Of a DNA stretch of 39,920 nt, positions 20,201 to 28,627 are shown in pieces. The position numbers were made by a program, and so were the translations under genes. The first letter of the stretch is position 1, and each line of letters opens with the position of its first letter. Source of the DNA: Salinicola sp. (GTDB taxonomy: Bacteria > Pseudomonadota > Gammaproteobacteria > Pseudomonadales > Halomonadaceae); assembly GCA_002695065.1 (NCBI GenBank), contig NZNW01000022.1, positions 1-39,920 of the forward strand, written 5' to 3'. The notes beneath the pieces were generated by a model, which saw only the letters and a list, made by a program, of their open reading frames with translations, had not been told where the DNA came from and did no database searches.

Positions 20201-21522
20201 CCGGAGAGGTCGTTATCCCAGGCGGGCGACGTCAGCCCCGGAATGTAACTGGTCTCGACACTGCCGGTACCAACGGAAAACTTTTTCGTTGGCGACTTCT
20301 CGCCACCCATGTAGCGCAGCGCCTCGAGGGTAATCTCGCCGAAGGGGTTGCCCCAGTTGGAGCAGCTGCCGTTGTCGAACGAGCTTCTTCCCCAGGGACA
20401 GTTGTCACCTGAACTCGAGTTGTAGTTACTGTCCTGATAGCTGTATTTCGCAATCTTCAGCGCGTCGAGGTTGCTGACGATCCCCTTGTGATCATTCTCG
20501 AATACGCCAGTGGCGGCACTGAACTCACGACCGAAACCTTCGAAATTCGCCCTCAGCACTCCACCTTGCTTATTGTTCTCGTACGAACCTGTCAGCAGGC
20601 CGAAATCGATATCATTGGCGTAAGCATGCAGGAGCCCCGTTGGTTTCGAATAGAGGGAATCGGGGTACGAGTTACAGTTTTCACTCCCGCCCGACGTGGC
20701 ACAGACTTCGACCCTGGCCCGATATTCCCGGGAGCCATGCGACATCCTGTAGGGGAAATCGCCCCAATTCTGGCGTTCACCCCGCCAGGGACACTGCCAC
20801 TGTTCCGTACTCGCCCATTGGGGCCAGCCTACCTTGCCGCCATTCTCGTTACCTGTGGCAACGCGGATCAGCGGAGGATCGTTCACCCTGCCGGAGTCTA
20901 TATTTGCCCGTGGGTGGTACGTCGTATTGCAGAACGTGACCGCGCTGGCGCCGTTGAAGGGCGTGTTCTTGTTGATGACGCTCTTGTCGGAAATGATTTT
21001 ACTGAAGCTGTGGGAGTCCATCGGCAGGAACGCGCGCTCCAGCACCGTCGTGCCCGTGGCGTTGTCTCGGTACCTCTTGCCGCCATACAGCGCCTTGCGG
21101 ATGATATCGATCCGGGTCATTGTCGCCCAGTTGAGCAGGTTTCCGCTCCAGGATGGCTTCCCGTTGCAACTGAACTCACCATCGCCCGGTACACCGTTCC
21201 CGTTCCCAGTATTACCGATACGCCTGAATGCCCCACCGTCCAGATGGCTGTCATAGTCGTAGCAGCCCCGGCTATCGAAATAGCCGTAGTATTCGATGTC
21301 AGGGCGGTAGGTGGAGTCGATCGCTCCGTCGCCATCGAGATCGGACCAGTCGGTGTAGGCTTTCGAATACCAGTTGTGATCGTTGGAAAGCACCAGCATG
21401 CTGCGTGGTGATGTCTCGGCTTGCGCGCTCAGTGGCGGGTAGTGCGGCACATCGTCCGCCGCCCACCCCTGATTCGCGCCCATCAACAGCAAGCCGCCCA
21501 GCGCCCAGCCCTTAATAGACAT
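17206..21522 (-). CDS. pilY1: PilY1-like type IV pilus tip adhesin / assembly factor
   Basis: 1438-residue secreted protein. A signal peptide (MSIKGWALGG..., cleavage after AA near residue 22) is followed by the family opening MLVLSNDHNWYSKAY. The C-terminal PilY1 beta-propeller contains YVGGNDGMLHGFDA near residue 960. A calcium-binding loop DRDEDGRVD near residue 1150 precedes ADLQGNIWRFDL. Two more EF-hand-like loops occur: DLDGDGAID near the N-terminus and DVNGDGKVD near residue 1355. PilY1 binds Ca2+, caps the minor-pilin tip and regulates retraction and adhesion. I chose ATG 21522 (GGAGG 6-7 bases upstream); the open frame extends 50 residues further up inside pilX. It overlaps the end of pilX by 11 bases. 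No pilY2 follows. Confidence 0.93.
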   Translation of the reverse strand: MSIKGWALGGLLLMGANQGWAADDVPHYPPLSAQAETSPRSMLVLSNDHNWYSKAYTDWSDLDGDGAIDSTYRPDIEYYGYFDSRGCYDYDSHLDGGAFRRIGNTGNGNGVPGDGEFSCNGKPSWSGNLLNWATMTRIDIIRKALYGGKRYRDNATGTTVLERAFLPMDSHSFSKIISDKSVINKNTPFNGASAVTFCNTTYHPRANIDSGRVNDPPLIRVATGNENGGKVGWPQWASTEQWQCPWRGERQNWGDFPYRMSHGSREYRARVEVCATSGGSENCNSYPDSLYSKPTGLLHAYANDIDFGLLTGSYENNKQGGVLRANFEGFGREFSAATGVFENDHKGIVSNLDALKIAKYSYQDSNYNSSSGDNCPWGRSSFDNGSCSNWGNPFGEITLEALRYMGGEKSPTKKFSVGTGSVETSYIPGLTSPAWDNDLSGKWCAAHSLLLVNASEISFDNDDLGAPGSSPVSAGQIRAQTDAVGTAEGISGEYFIGQTPASASTESDKFCTAKTLAGLSDARGLCPTAPGLEGGYSVAGLARFAHHDTVIRGPDGNDGQPIDTYAVQLASNVPLVSIPIGAGKSVSLIPACSNTTAGGKCAIVNFLVESQASDGSSGSFLVDWEDSEFGGDYDFDAEVRLSYVLSDERLSITTSVTRAAASHTLGLGYILSGTSGRYGTGEDADRIVVRQSDGFSVHTGINSYTNNYPGSLCPPSAPCSGSPATTATYRVAGNTGQELETPLYYAAKYGNDSRREDGSPGAYFEVNRIGELADTLRELLDQVLENTNRTGAGVTVGYDGAVEDYVFQTLYNNQYSWSGDVQAVKLGEDGAISSVWSARSQLPSPANRQIITRDPATGAGIPFTTTALEGAGLDMPQRSRELVGYIRGDTDNEQRNGGSLRDRLWLNGRDGAKLGDFIGSRPYLVGVPNTYHVPDEGDTSYAAFRTARRTRTQMLYVGGNDGMLHGFDAATGVERLAYVPGVLVEQLPELADPDYSHRYYVDGSPTVLDARHGETGTGAWFSLLTSGLGSGGKGLFALDVTDPTRFSESNASALSLWEYAPADDAAVFGEEDQQLGYIYNQPSIVRMENGRFAVVVGNGYASDAGKASLYILFVDGGAGGRWSNSDVVRLIPSAAANSGDNGMATVSLVDRDEDGRVDLAYGADLQGNIWRFDLSSTDPAGWDGGIHQLFSGVREGEHQVMTSTLEVGRHPDGGLMVLFGTGGEENYGLPTTQDRGTSDSFYAVRDFVDGVARGDTLTRADLAGRAFHQTSLDHQDATSTMVRYLDDIDTSRYPDNGWYLDFAGTERVVDGPSLRGNRILFSSLIPGYGVCGAEDAGYLYELNAWYGSAFPTPVLDVNGDGKVDEQDSYYPSSDDDGSYVPIGVATDGAIFTPKVLVKEDGTQEMKISASTGGGSPVTIAETPLNSMRLGRVTWRQLE

Positions 21523-22048
21523 AGCGAGCCTCCAGGCGCTGCACGGCACGACCGCCCGGCCCGAATCCGACACTGAACACCCGGAAGAAGTAACGCTGCT
21601 CGGTAGTTTCTTCCGCCTGTCCCTTGACCGCGGGATCCACCTCCTGATAGCCATCCACCAGCGACGGCACAATGCAACCGATCATGTAGCGCGGAGCAGG
21701 CACGAAATCGCCGCTGGCGCTGCTATAGAGCGTGAAGTCGGCAACGGCTCCTGCCCTCTCCAATGATTGCCAGTGAGCGTCATTATCGAGGCCGTCCCGC
21801 GTCGTGATGTTGTAGCGCTCCCCTCCCGCGTTGCAGAACAGTCCCAGATCCCCGCTGCCATCGATGGCGAGTTCGGCAGAGCGCAACCCGGCCTCGGCGG
21901 CCTGGAACGCCATCTGTCGTGCCGCCTCGTTCGCCGAGAGCTGCTGCTGCACACGGGTCGAGTCGCTGATGGCGAGTGCCAGCATGGACACCAACGCCAC
22001 CATCACGAGGGTCACCAGCAGCGCGGCCCCCCGTTGATTGGCAGGCAT
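21512..22048 (-). CDS. pilX: Minor pilin assembly protein PilX
   Basis: 178-residue PilX: short N-terminus QRGAALLVTLVMVALVSMLAL, the PilX_N signature, which lacks the canonical FTLIE but keeps RG|A. SANEAARQMAFQAAEAGLR continues the N-terminal helix. ATG 22048 overlaps the pilW stop by one base (TGATG). The open frame upstream to 22144 is inside pilW. PilX is part of the PilVWX-PilY1 priming subcomplex. Confidence 0.9.
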   Translation of the reverse strand: MPANQRGAALLVTLVMVALVSMLALAISDSTRVQQQLSANEAARQMAFQAAEAGLRSAELAIDGSGDLGLFCNAGGERYNITTRDGLDNDAHWQSLERAGAVADFTLYSSASGDFVPAPRYMIGCIVPSLVDGYQEVDPAVKGQAEETTEQRYFFRVFSVGFGPGGRAVQRLEARYVY

Positions 22049-22830
22049 CACCGGACGGTCTCCGGAAGGTTGCGAAGGGCGATGGTCGTCTCCAGGCGCG
22101 TGCGTGCGCGCCCGTCCTCGAAACTGACGGTTTTGCCTCCCCATGCGAAACTCTGGACGTAGCGCTCGCCGGTAGACTCCGCCGATGCCAGGATCAACGC
22201 CAGTCTGACCGCCCTGACCGTGGTCCAGTTGGCGTGTTCCCGCGGCTGGAAGGTATTGGAGTCATCGAGATACTCCCAACGCATCGCCTCCACGTCGTTG
22301 AGCAGAGGCAGCGAACGACGCCTCTCGCCGGCGGAGAACGAAACCCGACAACGCAGCGTGTGGTCGTCGAGATAAAGCCTGGCAATGGCGATCGAATCGG
22401 CGTCGCTGCCGTCAGCGGATGGGAAAGGCGTACCGTCGCAATGCGTCAGCGGCTGACCGCTCAGTCCGGCGGCACGATAACGAACCCATATTTCGCCATC
22501 CTCGTCGGCGGCGACCAGCTGGCCGGCGGCAAAGGAGGGCATCTGGTTATCTTCCGCTGGCGTAAAACCGGGGAACAGCAGGCTCAGGTCCTCCCAGCGA
22601 TCGCTGTAGCCGGAGAGCCAGACCTGCTGCTGCACCACGCTCAGCGCGAACCGACGGGCATCCTGCACGTCTTCGTTGGCCACGGAGGTCTGATAGCTTC
22701 TGCGGCTGGATAGGGTATAGCTGGTCACCATGAGCACCAGCATCAGGCCGATCAACATCGCGACCATCAGTTCGACCAGCGTGACGCCTCGCTGGCGGGC
22801 CGGGGGAAATGCCGGGGCGCGGCGACTCAC
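22048..22830 (-). CDS. pilW: Minor pilin PilW
   Basis: 260-residue minor pilin with prepilin site QRG|VTLVELMVAMLIGLMLVL and Glu5, followed by a large C-terminal domain with two Cys (THCDG and LRCRV). Start is GTG 22830, with GGAG 8 bases upstream, overlapping the pilV stop by four bases (GTGA). The frame stays open upstream to 23409 but that is inside pilV. PilW is the usual middle gene of pilVWX. Confidence 0.9.
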   Translation of the reverse strand: MSRRAPAFPPARQRGVTLVELMVAMLIGLMLVLMVTSYTLSSRRSYQTSVANEDVQDARRFALSVVQQQVWLSGYSDRWEDLSLLFPGFTPAEDNQMPSFAAGQLVAADEDGEIWVRYRAAGLSGQPLTHCDGTPFPSADGSDADSIAIARLYLDDHTLRCRVSFSAGERRRSLPLLNDVEAMRWEYLDDSNTFQPREHANWTTVRAVRLALILASAESTGERYVQSFAWGGKTVSFEDGRARTRLETTIALRNLPETVR

Positions 22831-23375
22831 AATACCGTCTCCACCCGCAGGCAGCCGCCATCGGCCATTCCCGAGGCGTCGGCATCCTGCGGGCGGCAGG
22901 TCGCACGAGGGTCGCCGTCGGGGAGTCGACGCCAGACGATGGCGAGTTCGGCTTTCAGCAGGTTGTCGTCCAGCTTCAGGATCTTCAACTGCGCTGAGGC
23001 ATGGGGGAGCTGATCGCGCAGCGACGTTAACCAGGCCGTGATCAGGTCGCACAGCCACTGATTGGGGCTCGAGCAACCGGCGGGGGCGCCATCGCTGATC
23101 CCCACTCCCTCCGACGCCACCCGGTCCGTTCTCAACTGCTCGATCAGGTTGCCGCTCATGGCGACTGCCGCCGAGCTCCAGCGGACCTCGACCTCCTCCC
23201 GCTGGGTCATCAGTTGCAGCGCACCCACGCCAAGCAGAGCGATGCTCAGCACGAGCAGCGCGATCAACGATTCGATCAGGGTGACGCCCCGCTCGTTTCC
23301 TCCGGGACGAACGCGGGATCGCGGCGAGAGGCGATGCGGCTCGAAAGTGGGGCACCGGGGCTGATTGGCGGACAC
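22827..23375 (-). CDS. pilV: Minor pilin PilV
   Basis: Type IV minor pilin of about 182 residues with prepilin site ERG|VTLIESLIALLVLSIALLG and Glu5. Several Cys (AGCSS, LCDLI, TCRPQ, GCLR) probably form disulfides. The start is uncertain. GTG 23375 has CAGGG upstream but gives a 30-residue leader; ATG 23450 gives an even longer, 55-residue leader. A GGAGG at about 23305 precedes the cleavage site without a usable start codon in range. It is the first gene of the pilus run, 133 bp downstream of ispH on the same strand. Confidence 0.85.
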   Translation of the reverse strand: MSANQPRCPTFEPHRLSPRSRVRPGGNERGVTLIESLIALLVLSIALLGVGALQLMTQREEVEVRWSSAAVAMSGNLIEQLRTDRVASEGVGISDGAPAGCSSPNQWLCDLITAWLTSLRDQLPHASAQLKILKLDDNLLKAELAIVWRRLPDGDPRATCRPQDADASGMADGGCLRVETVL

Positions 23376-23432
23376 GCGAGACCCTGCAGCGAGTTCGCAA
23401 CCGCCGCAAGAGGCGGTCGACAAGGGTTCGGG

Positions 23433-23458
23433 AACCAGCCGCAACCGCATGGCTGGTT
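23433..23458 (-). other. Hairpin between ispH and pilV
   Basis: 8-bp perfect stem (AACCAGCC 23433-23440 with 23451-23458), 10-base loop that contains an in-frame ATG (23450). No U-tract follows, so it is not a clear terminator. It could occlude the upstream pilV start. Confidence 0.35.
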
Positions 23459-23508
23459 ACATTCGTTTACCCTCTATCGACCGAGAACCGAGGAAATTTA
23501 ATCGGCGA

Positions 23509-24465
23509 TCAGCTGGCGCTGGTGATCACGCGTTCGCGGAGTTCCCGCGGCATGGAGAAGGTGATGGTCTCGGCGCGTCCGGACAGCTCTTCCGGCACGC
23601 TGGCGCCGAGCGTCTGGAGCTTGTCGATGACGCCCTTGACCAGCACTTCCGGGGCACTGGCACCGGCGGTGATGCCGATGGTGCCGATACCCTCGAGCCA
23701 GGCGGGATCGATCTGTTCGGCGTCGTCGATCAGGAAGGCCGGCGTGCCGACGCGCTCGGAAAGCTCGCGCAGGCGGTTGGAGTTGGAGCTGTTGACGCTG
23801 CCTACGACCAGTACCAGGTCCGAGTCGACGGCCAGCTCGCGGACCGCGTCCTGCCGATTCTGGGTGGCGTAGCAGATATCGTCCTTGCGCGGCCCCTGGA
23901 TCTCGGGAAAGTGCTCGCGCAGTGCATCGATCACCTTGGCGGTGTCATCCATCGACAGCGTGGTCTGGGTGACGAACGCCAGCCGCGAGGGATCGCGTAC
24001 CGGCAGCCTGGCGACGTCTTTCTCGTCCTCGACGAGATAGATCGCGCCGCCATGACTCTCATCGTAGCGCCCCATGGTGCCTTCCACCTCCGGATGGCCG
24101 GCGTGGCCGATCAGGATGCACTCCTGCCCGCGCTTGGCATAGCGCAGCACTTCCATATGCACCTTGGTCACCAGCGGGCAGGTGGCATCGAAGATCTTGA
24201 GGCCGCGACGCTCGGCCTCCTGTTGCACGGCTCGCGAAACGCCGTGGGCAGAGAAGATCACGATGACGTCGTCGGGGATTTCGTCGAGCTCCTCGACGAA
24301 GATCGCCCCCCGCTCGCGCAACGAATCCACCACGAAGCGGTTGTGGACCACTTCGTGGCGCACGTAGATGGGCGGCCCGAAGACATCGAGCGCGCGATTG
24401 ACGATGTCGATGGCACGATCGACGCCGGCGCAGAAACCGCGGGGATTGGCCAGCTTGATTTGCAT
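23509..24465 (-). CDS. ispH: 4-hydroxy-3-methylbut-2-enyl diphosphate reductase
   Basis: 318-residue [4Fe-4S] enzyme of the MEP pathway that converts HMBPP to IPP and DMAPP. Cluster ligands C12 (PRGFCAGV), C96 (DATCPLV) and C198 (ICYATQNRQ) are present, as are the substrate-binding H41, H74, H124 and catalytic E126 (GHPEVEGT). Together with ispB in this window it supplies isoprenoid precursors. The ispH-fkpB-lspA-ileS-ribF-murJ gene order is widely conserved. Confidence 0.98.
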   Translation of the reverse strand: MQIKLANPRGFCAGVDRAIDIVNRALDVFGPPIYVRHEVVHNRFVVDSLRERGAIFVEELDEIPDDVIVIFSAHGVSRAVQQEAERRGLKIFDATCPLVTKVHMEVLRYAKRGQECILIGHAGHPEVEGTMGRYDESHGGAIYLVEDEKDVARLPVRDPSRLAFVTQTTLSMDDTAKVIDALREHFPEIQGPRKDDICYATQNRQDAVRELAVDSDLVLVVGSVNSSNSNRLRELSERVGTPAFLIDDAEQIDPAWLEGIGTIGITAGASAPEVLVKGVIDKLQTLGASVPEELSGRAETITFSMPRELRERVITSAS

Positions 24466-24509
24466 AATGACCTCGCTTGATACGCTCGGGTGTCGTGGTG
24501 AAGATCGGC

Positions 24510-24977
24510 TCAGTGAGTCGTGGCGGGCTTCACGTCCAGGATTTCCACCTCGAAGGTCAGGGTACGCCCTGCCAGCGGATGATTGAAGTCGACCTCGACA
24601 TGGCGTTCGTCGACGCTGGCGATCACGCCGGGCAGTTCGCCGCCGGCGGCATCGGCGAATGACATCACCGTGCCGGGTTCCACGGCCTCCTCGAAGGCGT
24701 CACGGGCGAGGCGCTGGACGTTCTGAGGGTTGTGCTGGCCGAAAGCGTGCTCAGGGGAGATCTCGAAGGCACCGGTATCGCCCGCCGCCATGCCCTTGAG
24801 CGGCGCCTCGAACCCCGGCGGCAGATTGCCGTCGCCGAGCTGGAACGTCGCTGGCTGCTTGTCCCGCGTCGAGTCCACCACCTCGCCATCCTCGAGTTTC
24901 ACCGTGAAGTGCAGCGTGACTTCCATGCCGTCGCCGACGCGGTAGTCGTGATCGTGCTGGTGGCCGTTCCCGCTCAT
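24510..24977 (-). CDS. fkpB: FKBP-type peptidyl-prolyl cis-trans isomerase, FkpB/SlpA type
   Basis: 155-residue cytoplasmic FKBP/SlyD-like isomerase. Core motifs: [18 protein letters not shown], then GFEAPLKGM and PEHAFGQ at the insert-in-flap domain, and [18 protein letters not shown] near the end. A His-rich N-terminus (HQHDHD) could bind metal. The start overlaps the lspA stop by four bases (ATGA), with GAGG 6 bases upstream. Confidence 0.93.
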   Translation of the reverse strand: MSGNGHQHDHDYRVGDGMEVTLHFTVKLEDGEVVDSTRDKQPATFQLGDGNLPPGFEAPLKGMAAGDTGAFEISPEHAFGQHNPQNVQRLARDAFEEAVEPGTVMSFADAAGGELPGVIASVDERHVEVDFNHPLAGRTLTFEVEILDVKPATTH

Positions 24978-25606
24978 GAGTCACCTCGGGTCGAAGAAGA
25001 GTCAGTCGAAGAAGATTTGTCAGCCGAAGAAGACCTGTCAGCCGAACCAGGGTTGTCAGTCGAAGAAGGTCCGTCCTTGTCGGCGGCGTGAGAGCCCTTA
25101 GGTCGACGCGAGTCGAGCAGCGACTGCAGAATCAGGCCGATCGCACCCAGCGTGATCGCCGTATCGGCCAGATTGAACGCCGGGTAGTACCAGCCGCCCC
25201 AGTGAAACGACAGATAGTCGACCACGTAGCCGTGCACCAGTCGATCGTAGAGATTGCCGATGGCACCGCCGATCACCAGCGTCAGCGAGATCGCGGTGAG
25301 CGTCTCGCCGCGTTTCAGTCTCGACAGCCACACGGTCAGACCGATACTCGCACCGATGGCGATGAGCGCGAACAGCCAGCGCTGCCAGCCCGCGTGCTCG
25401 GCCAGGAAACTGAAGGCGGCACCGGTGTTGTGCAGCAGCGTCAGGTTGAAGATCGGCAGCACTTCCAGCGGCCGACCGTAATCGAGATGCGCCGAGGCCA
25501 GCGCCTTGATGCCCAGATCGAGCACGATGACCACCAGCGATAGCCACAGCCATCGCAGCGGGCGGTGCATCCGATCGGTGGCGGGGCGGGAAGCGGAATC
25601 AGGCAA
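24974..25606 (-). CDS. lspA: Lipoprotein signal peptidase (signal peptidase II) with repetitive C-terminal tail
   Basis: 210-residue inner-membrane aspartyl protease that cleaves signal peptides of diacylated lipoproteins such as BamD in this window. There are four membrane helices, and the catalytic Asp pair is in NLYDRLVHG and FNLADTAI. I chose TTG 25606: GAGG lies 8 bases upstream, it overlaps the ileS stop, and the resulting MPDSASRP start resembles pseudomonad LspA. ATG 25570 is the alternative. The usual family length is about 165. Here about 45 extra residues follow the last helix, mostly a tandem hydrophilic repeat. Confidence 0.93.
   Translation of the reverse strand: MPDSASRPATDRMHRPLRWLWLSLVVIVLDLGIKALASAHLDYGRPLEVLPIFNLTLLHNTGAAFSFLAEHAGWQRWLFALIAIGASIGLTVWLSRLKRGETLTAISLTLVIGGAIGNLYDRLVHGYVVDYLSFHWGGWYYPAFNLADTAITLGAIGLILQSLLDSRRPKGSHAADKDGPSSTDNPGSADRSSSADKSSSTDSSSTRGDS
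24989..25075 (-). repeat. 18-bp tandem repeat encoding a D-x-S-S-S-(A/T) tail of LspA
   Basis: In the LspA frame GAC codons recur exactly every 18 bases (25075, 25057, 25039, 25021, 25003). They give units [24 protein letters not shown] and a partial DSSST. The units differ mainly at positions 2-4. Confidence 0.85.
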
Positions 25607-28448
25607 AACGGCGTACCTCACCCGGGCCATCCGGCAGGTTGGCGATGGAACGCGCCGACAGCGTCGGATGATCGGGATTGGCGCCGACGTCCGGCCGCCG
25701 TTCCCAACTGCGCTCGTCCTTCTCATACGGACTCATGCGCACCGCGACCTTGAGACCCTCCAGCTCGGTGGCCCTGGCATCGCCCGCTTCCGCCAGCGGC
25801 GCGAGCGTGGCTTCGGAAGTGATCAGCACGAAGCGCAGTTCGTCCTCGAAGCGGGACAGCAGCGCATTCAAGGTGTCATCGACGTAGAGCGTCACCTCGC
25901 TGTCCAGCGCGCCCTTGATGGTGCCGGCGTTGCGCGCATCCTCGAGCTGCTTGTTGACCGCCTGCTTGACCGCGATCACCTGTTCCCAGAACTGCCGCCC
26001 CATCTCGGCATTTTCAGGCAGCTGGCTCAGCCCGTCGTAATAGGTCTCGAGATGCACGCTCTCGCCCCGCTCGCCGGGAATGTTCTCGTAGATCTCCTCG
26101 GCGGTGAACGACAGGATCGGCGCGACCCAGCGCGCCAGCGCCTCGACGATATGATAGAGCGCGGTCTGGCAGCTGCGGCGCGCCAGCGAATCGGGCTGGG
26201 TGGTGTACTGGCGATCCTTGATGATATCGAGATAGAAACCGCCCATGTCGCGGGCACAGAAGTCGTGCACCTGCTGGTAGACGTCGCGGAATCGATAGTC
26301 GGCATAGGCCTGCTGGATGCGCGCCTGCAGCTCGGCGGCGCGATCCACCGCCCAGCGATCCAGCGCCAGCATGTCGCCGAAGGCCACGGCGTCGCGACCC
26401 GGCTCGAAGCCGGTCAGGTTGCCGAGCAGGAAGCGCGAGGTGTTGCGGATCCGCCGATAGACATCGGCGGTGCGCTTGAGGATCTCGTCGGAGACCGCCA
26501 TCTCGCCGGAGTAGTCGGTGGAAGCGACCCACAGCCGCAGGATATCGGCGCCCAGCTTGTCCATCACCTGCTGCGGCGCGACCACGTTGCCCAGCGACTT
26601 GGACATCTTGCGGCCCTTCTCGTCGACGGTGAAACCGTGGGTCAGCAGCGACTGGTAGGGCGGATGGCCGTCGATGGCGCAGCCGGTCAGCAGCGACGAA
26701 TGGAACCAGCCACGATGCTGGTCCGAGCCCTCGAGATAGAGATCCGCACGCGGCCCGACGTCGTGGCCGAGCGGATGTGAACCGCGCAGCACGTGCCAGT
26801 GGGTGGTGCCGGAATCGAACCAGACGTCGAGAGTGTCGGTGACCTTCTCGTAGGCGTCGGCCTCGTCGCCCAGCAGCTCGCTCGGCTCGAGCTTGAACCA
26901 GGCTTCGATGCCCTCCTGCTCGACGCGGCTTGCCACCGCCTCCATCAGCTCGACGGTGCGCGGATGCAGCTCGCCGCTCGCCTTGTCGAGGAAGAACGGG
27001 ATCGGCACCCCCCAGTTGCGCTGGCGCGAGATGCACCAGTCGGGGCGGTTGGCGATCATCGAGTGCAGACGCGCCTGGCCCCAGGCGGGGATGAAGCCGG
27101 TGGTGTCCACGCCGGCCAACGCCTTGTCGCGCAGTGTGCGGCCATCGGCGCCCTCGAGATCCATGCCCACGAACCACTGGGCCGTGGCCCGGTAGATGAC
27201 CGGCGTCTTGTGGCGCCAGCAGTGCATGTAGCTGTGGGTGATCCGGTCGTGGGCCATCAGCGCGCCGGCTTCTTCCAGCTTGGCGACGATCTGCGGGTTC
27301 GCCTTCCAGATCATCTGGTCGCCGAACAGTGGCAGATCGTCGGCATAGACGCCGTTGCTCTGCACCGGATTGAGAATCTCGTCGAAGCTCATGCCGTAGG
27401 CACGGCAGGTGTGGAAGTCATCCTCGCCGTAGGCGGGCGAGGAGTGAACGATACCGGTACCGGCGCCCAGTTCGACGTAGTCGGCCAGATAGATCGGCGA
27501 GAGCCGGTCGTAGCCGCTCGCGAGCGCCGCCAGCGGATGGCGGAAGGCGATGCGATCGAGACGTTCGCCCGGAGCGGTGGCGATGATCTCGCCGCTCAGG
27601 CCGAAGCGTTCCAGGCTCGATTCGACCAGCTCCTCGGCCAGCAGCAGCAGACGCTCGCCGGTGTCGACCAGGGCGTAGACGAACTCGGGGTGCACGTTCA
27701 TCGCCTGGTTGGCCGGGATGGTCCACGGCGTGGTGGTCCAGATCACCGCCGCCGCCGGCTTGGCCAGCGAATCCAGTCCGAAGGCCGCCGCCAGCGCGGC
27801 ATCGTCGACCGCCGGAAAGGCGACGTCGATGGCGTCGGACTGCTTGTCCTGGTACTCGACCTCGGCTTCGGCCAGCGCCGAGCCGCAGTCGAAGCACCAG
27901 TTGACCGGCTTGAGTCCCTTGAACACGTAGCCGCCCTTGACCATCTCGGCCAGGGCCCGGATCTCGCCCGCCTCGTTGGCGAAATTCATGGTCAGGTAGG
28001 GATTGTCCCAGTCGCCCTGGACACCAAGACGCACGAAGCCTTCCTTCTGCACCTCGACCTGGGCGGCCGCGTACTCGCGGCAGAGCGCCCGGGCCTCGTC
28101 CGCCGGCAGGTGCTTGCCGTGGGTGGTCTCGACCTTGTGCTCGATCGGCAGCCCGTGACAGTCCCAGCCCGGCACGTAGGGGGCGTCGAAGCCGGCCAGG
28201 TTCTTCGACCTGACGATGAAGTCCTTGAGCAGCTTGTTGACCGCATGACCGATATGAATGCTGCCGTTGGCGTAGGGAGGACCGTCGTGGAGCACGAACC
28301 GCTCGCGCCCCCGACGCGCCTCACGCAGCTTGGCGTAGAGGTTCATATCGTTCCACTGCGCGATTCGACCGGGCTCCCGCGCCGGCAGGTTGCCGCGCAT
28401 GGGGAAGTCGGTCGAGGGCAGATTCAGCGTGTGCTTATAGTCGCTCAT
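25599..28448 (-). CDS. ileS: Isoleucyl-tRNA synthetase with a cysteine-less C-terminal zinc-ribbon remnant
   Basis: 949-residue class I aminoacyl-tRNA synthetase charging tRNA-Ile, with an editing (CP1) domain. The HIGH motif is at 65-68 (GSIHIGH) and KMSKS near residue 614. E. coli IleS ends in a zinc-binding peptide with CPRC and CGRC, its ligands 20 residues apart. Here the aligned positions read D911-E-R-S914 and S931-A-R-S934, with the same spacing and conserved flanks (W, DVG, and the terminal RRFA against RKFA). All four Cys are absent. The gene lies between ribF and lspA as in most gammaproteobacteria and overlaps the lspA start. Confidence 0.97.
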   Translation of the reverse strand: MSDYKHTLNLPSTDFPMRGNLPAREPGRIAQWNDMNLYAKLREARRGRERFVLHDGPPYANGSIHIGHAVNKLLKDFIVRSKNLAGFDAPYVPGWDCHGLPIEHKVETTHGKHLPADEARALCREYAAAQVEVQKEGFVRLGVQGDWDNPYLTMNFANEAGEIRALAEMVKGGYVFKGLKPVNWCFDCGSALAEAEVEYQDKQSDAIDVAFPAVDDAALAAAFGLDSLAKPAAAVIWTTTPWTIPANQAMNVHPEFVYALVDTGERLLLLAEELVESSLERFGLSGEIIATAPGERLDRIAFRHPLAALASGYDRLSPIYLADYVELGAGTGIVHSSPAYGEDDFHTCRAYGMSFDEILNPVQSNGVYADDLPLFGDQMIWKANPQIVAKLEEAGALMAHDRITHSYMHCWRHKTPVIYRATAQWFVGMDLEGADGRTLRDKALAGVDTTGFIPAWGQARLHSMIANRPDWCISRQRNWGVPIPFFLDKASGELHPRTVELMEAVASRVEQEGIEAWFKLEPSELLGDEADAYEKVTDTLDVWFDSGTTHWHVLRGSHPLGHDVGPRADLYLEGSDQHRGWFHSSLLTGCAIDGHPPYQSLLTHGFTVDEKGRKMSKSLGNVVAPQQVMDKLGADILRLWVASTDYSGEMAVSDEILKRTADVYRRIRNTSRFLLGNLTGFEPGRDAVAFGDMLALDRWAVDRAAELQARIQQAYADYRFRDVYQQVHDFCARDMGGFYLDIIKDRQYTTQPDSLARRSCQTALYHIVEALARWVAPILSFTAEEIYENIPGERGESVHLETYYDGLSQLPENAEMGRQFWEQVIAVKQAVNKQLEDARNAGTIKGALDSEVTLYVDDTLNALLSRFEDELRFVLITSEATLAPLAEAGDARATELEGLKVAVRMSPYEKDERSWERRPDVGANPDHPTLSARSIANLPDGPGEVRRFA

Positions 28449-28461
28449 GGCTTTTTCGGTC

Positions 28462-28627
28462 CGCTCGGGGCTAATGTCGTGGCGCTCAAGACTGATGTCA
28501 TGGCGCTCAAGCTGTACTTTTGCCGCTCAGGGCTGTGTTCATAACGCTCAGGCTGTGTTCGTGCCGCTCAAGGCTGTGTTCATGCCGCTCAAGGCTGTAA
28601 TCGTGCCGCTCAAGGCTGTGTTCAGTC
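28462..28627. repeat. Tandem 20-21 bp minisatellite between ribF and ileS
   Basis: Eight units, each with the core CGCTC, start at 28462, 28483, 28504, 28524, 28545, 28565, 28586 and 28607 (periods 21, 21, 20, 21, 20, 21, 21). The consensus on the plus strand is close to CCGCTCAAGGCTGTGTTCGTG. The array fills the gap from the ribF stop to the ileS ribosome site. Units near ribF are the most alike; those near ileS are more diverged. Confidence 0.9.

Noticed and set aside
28462-28627. CRISPR array
   Set aside because: Units are contiguous, 20-21 bp, with no unique spacers and no cas genes.
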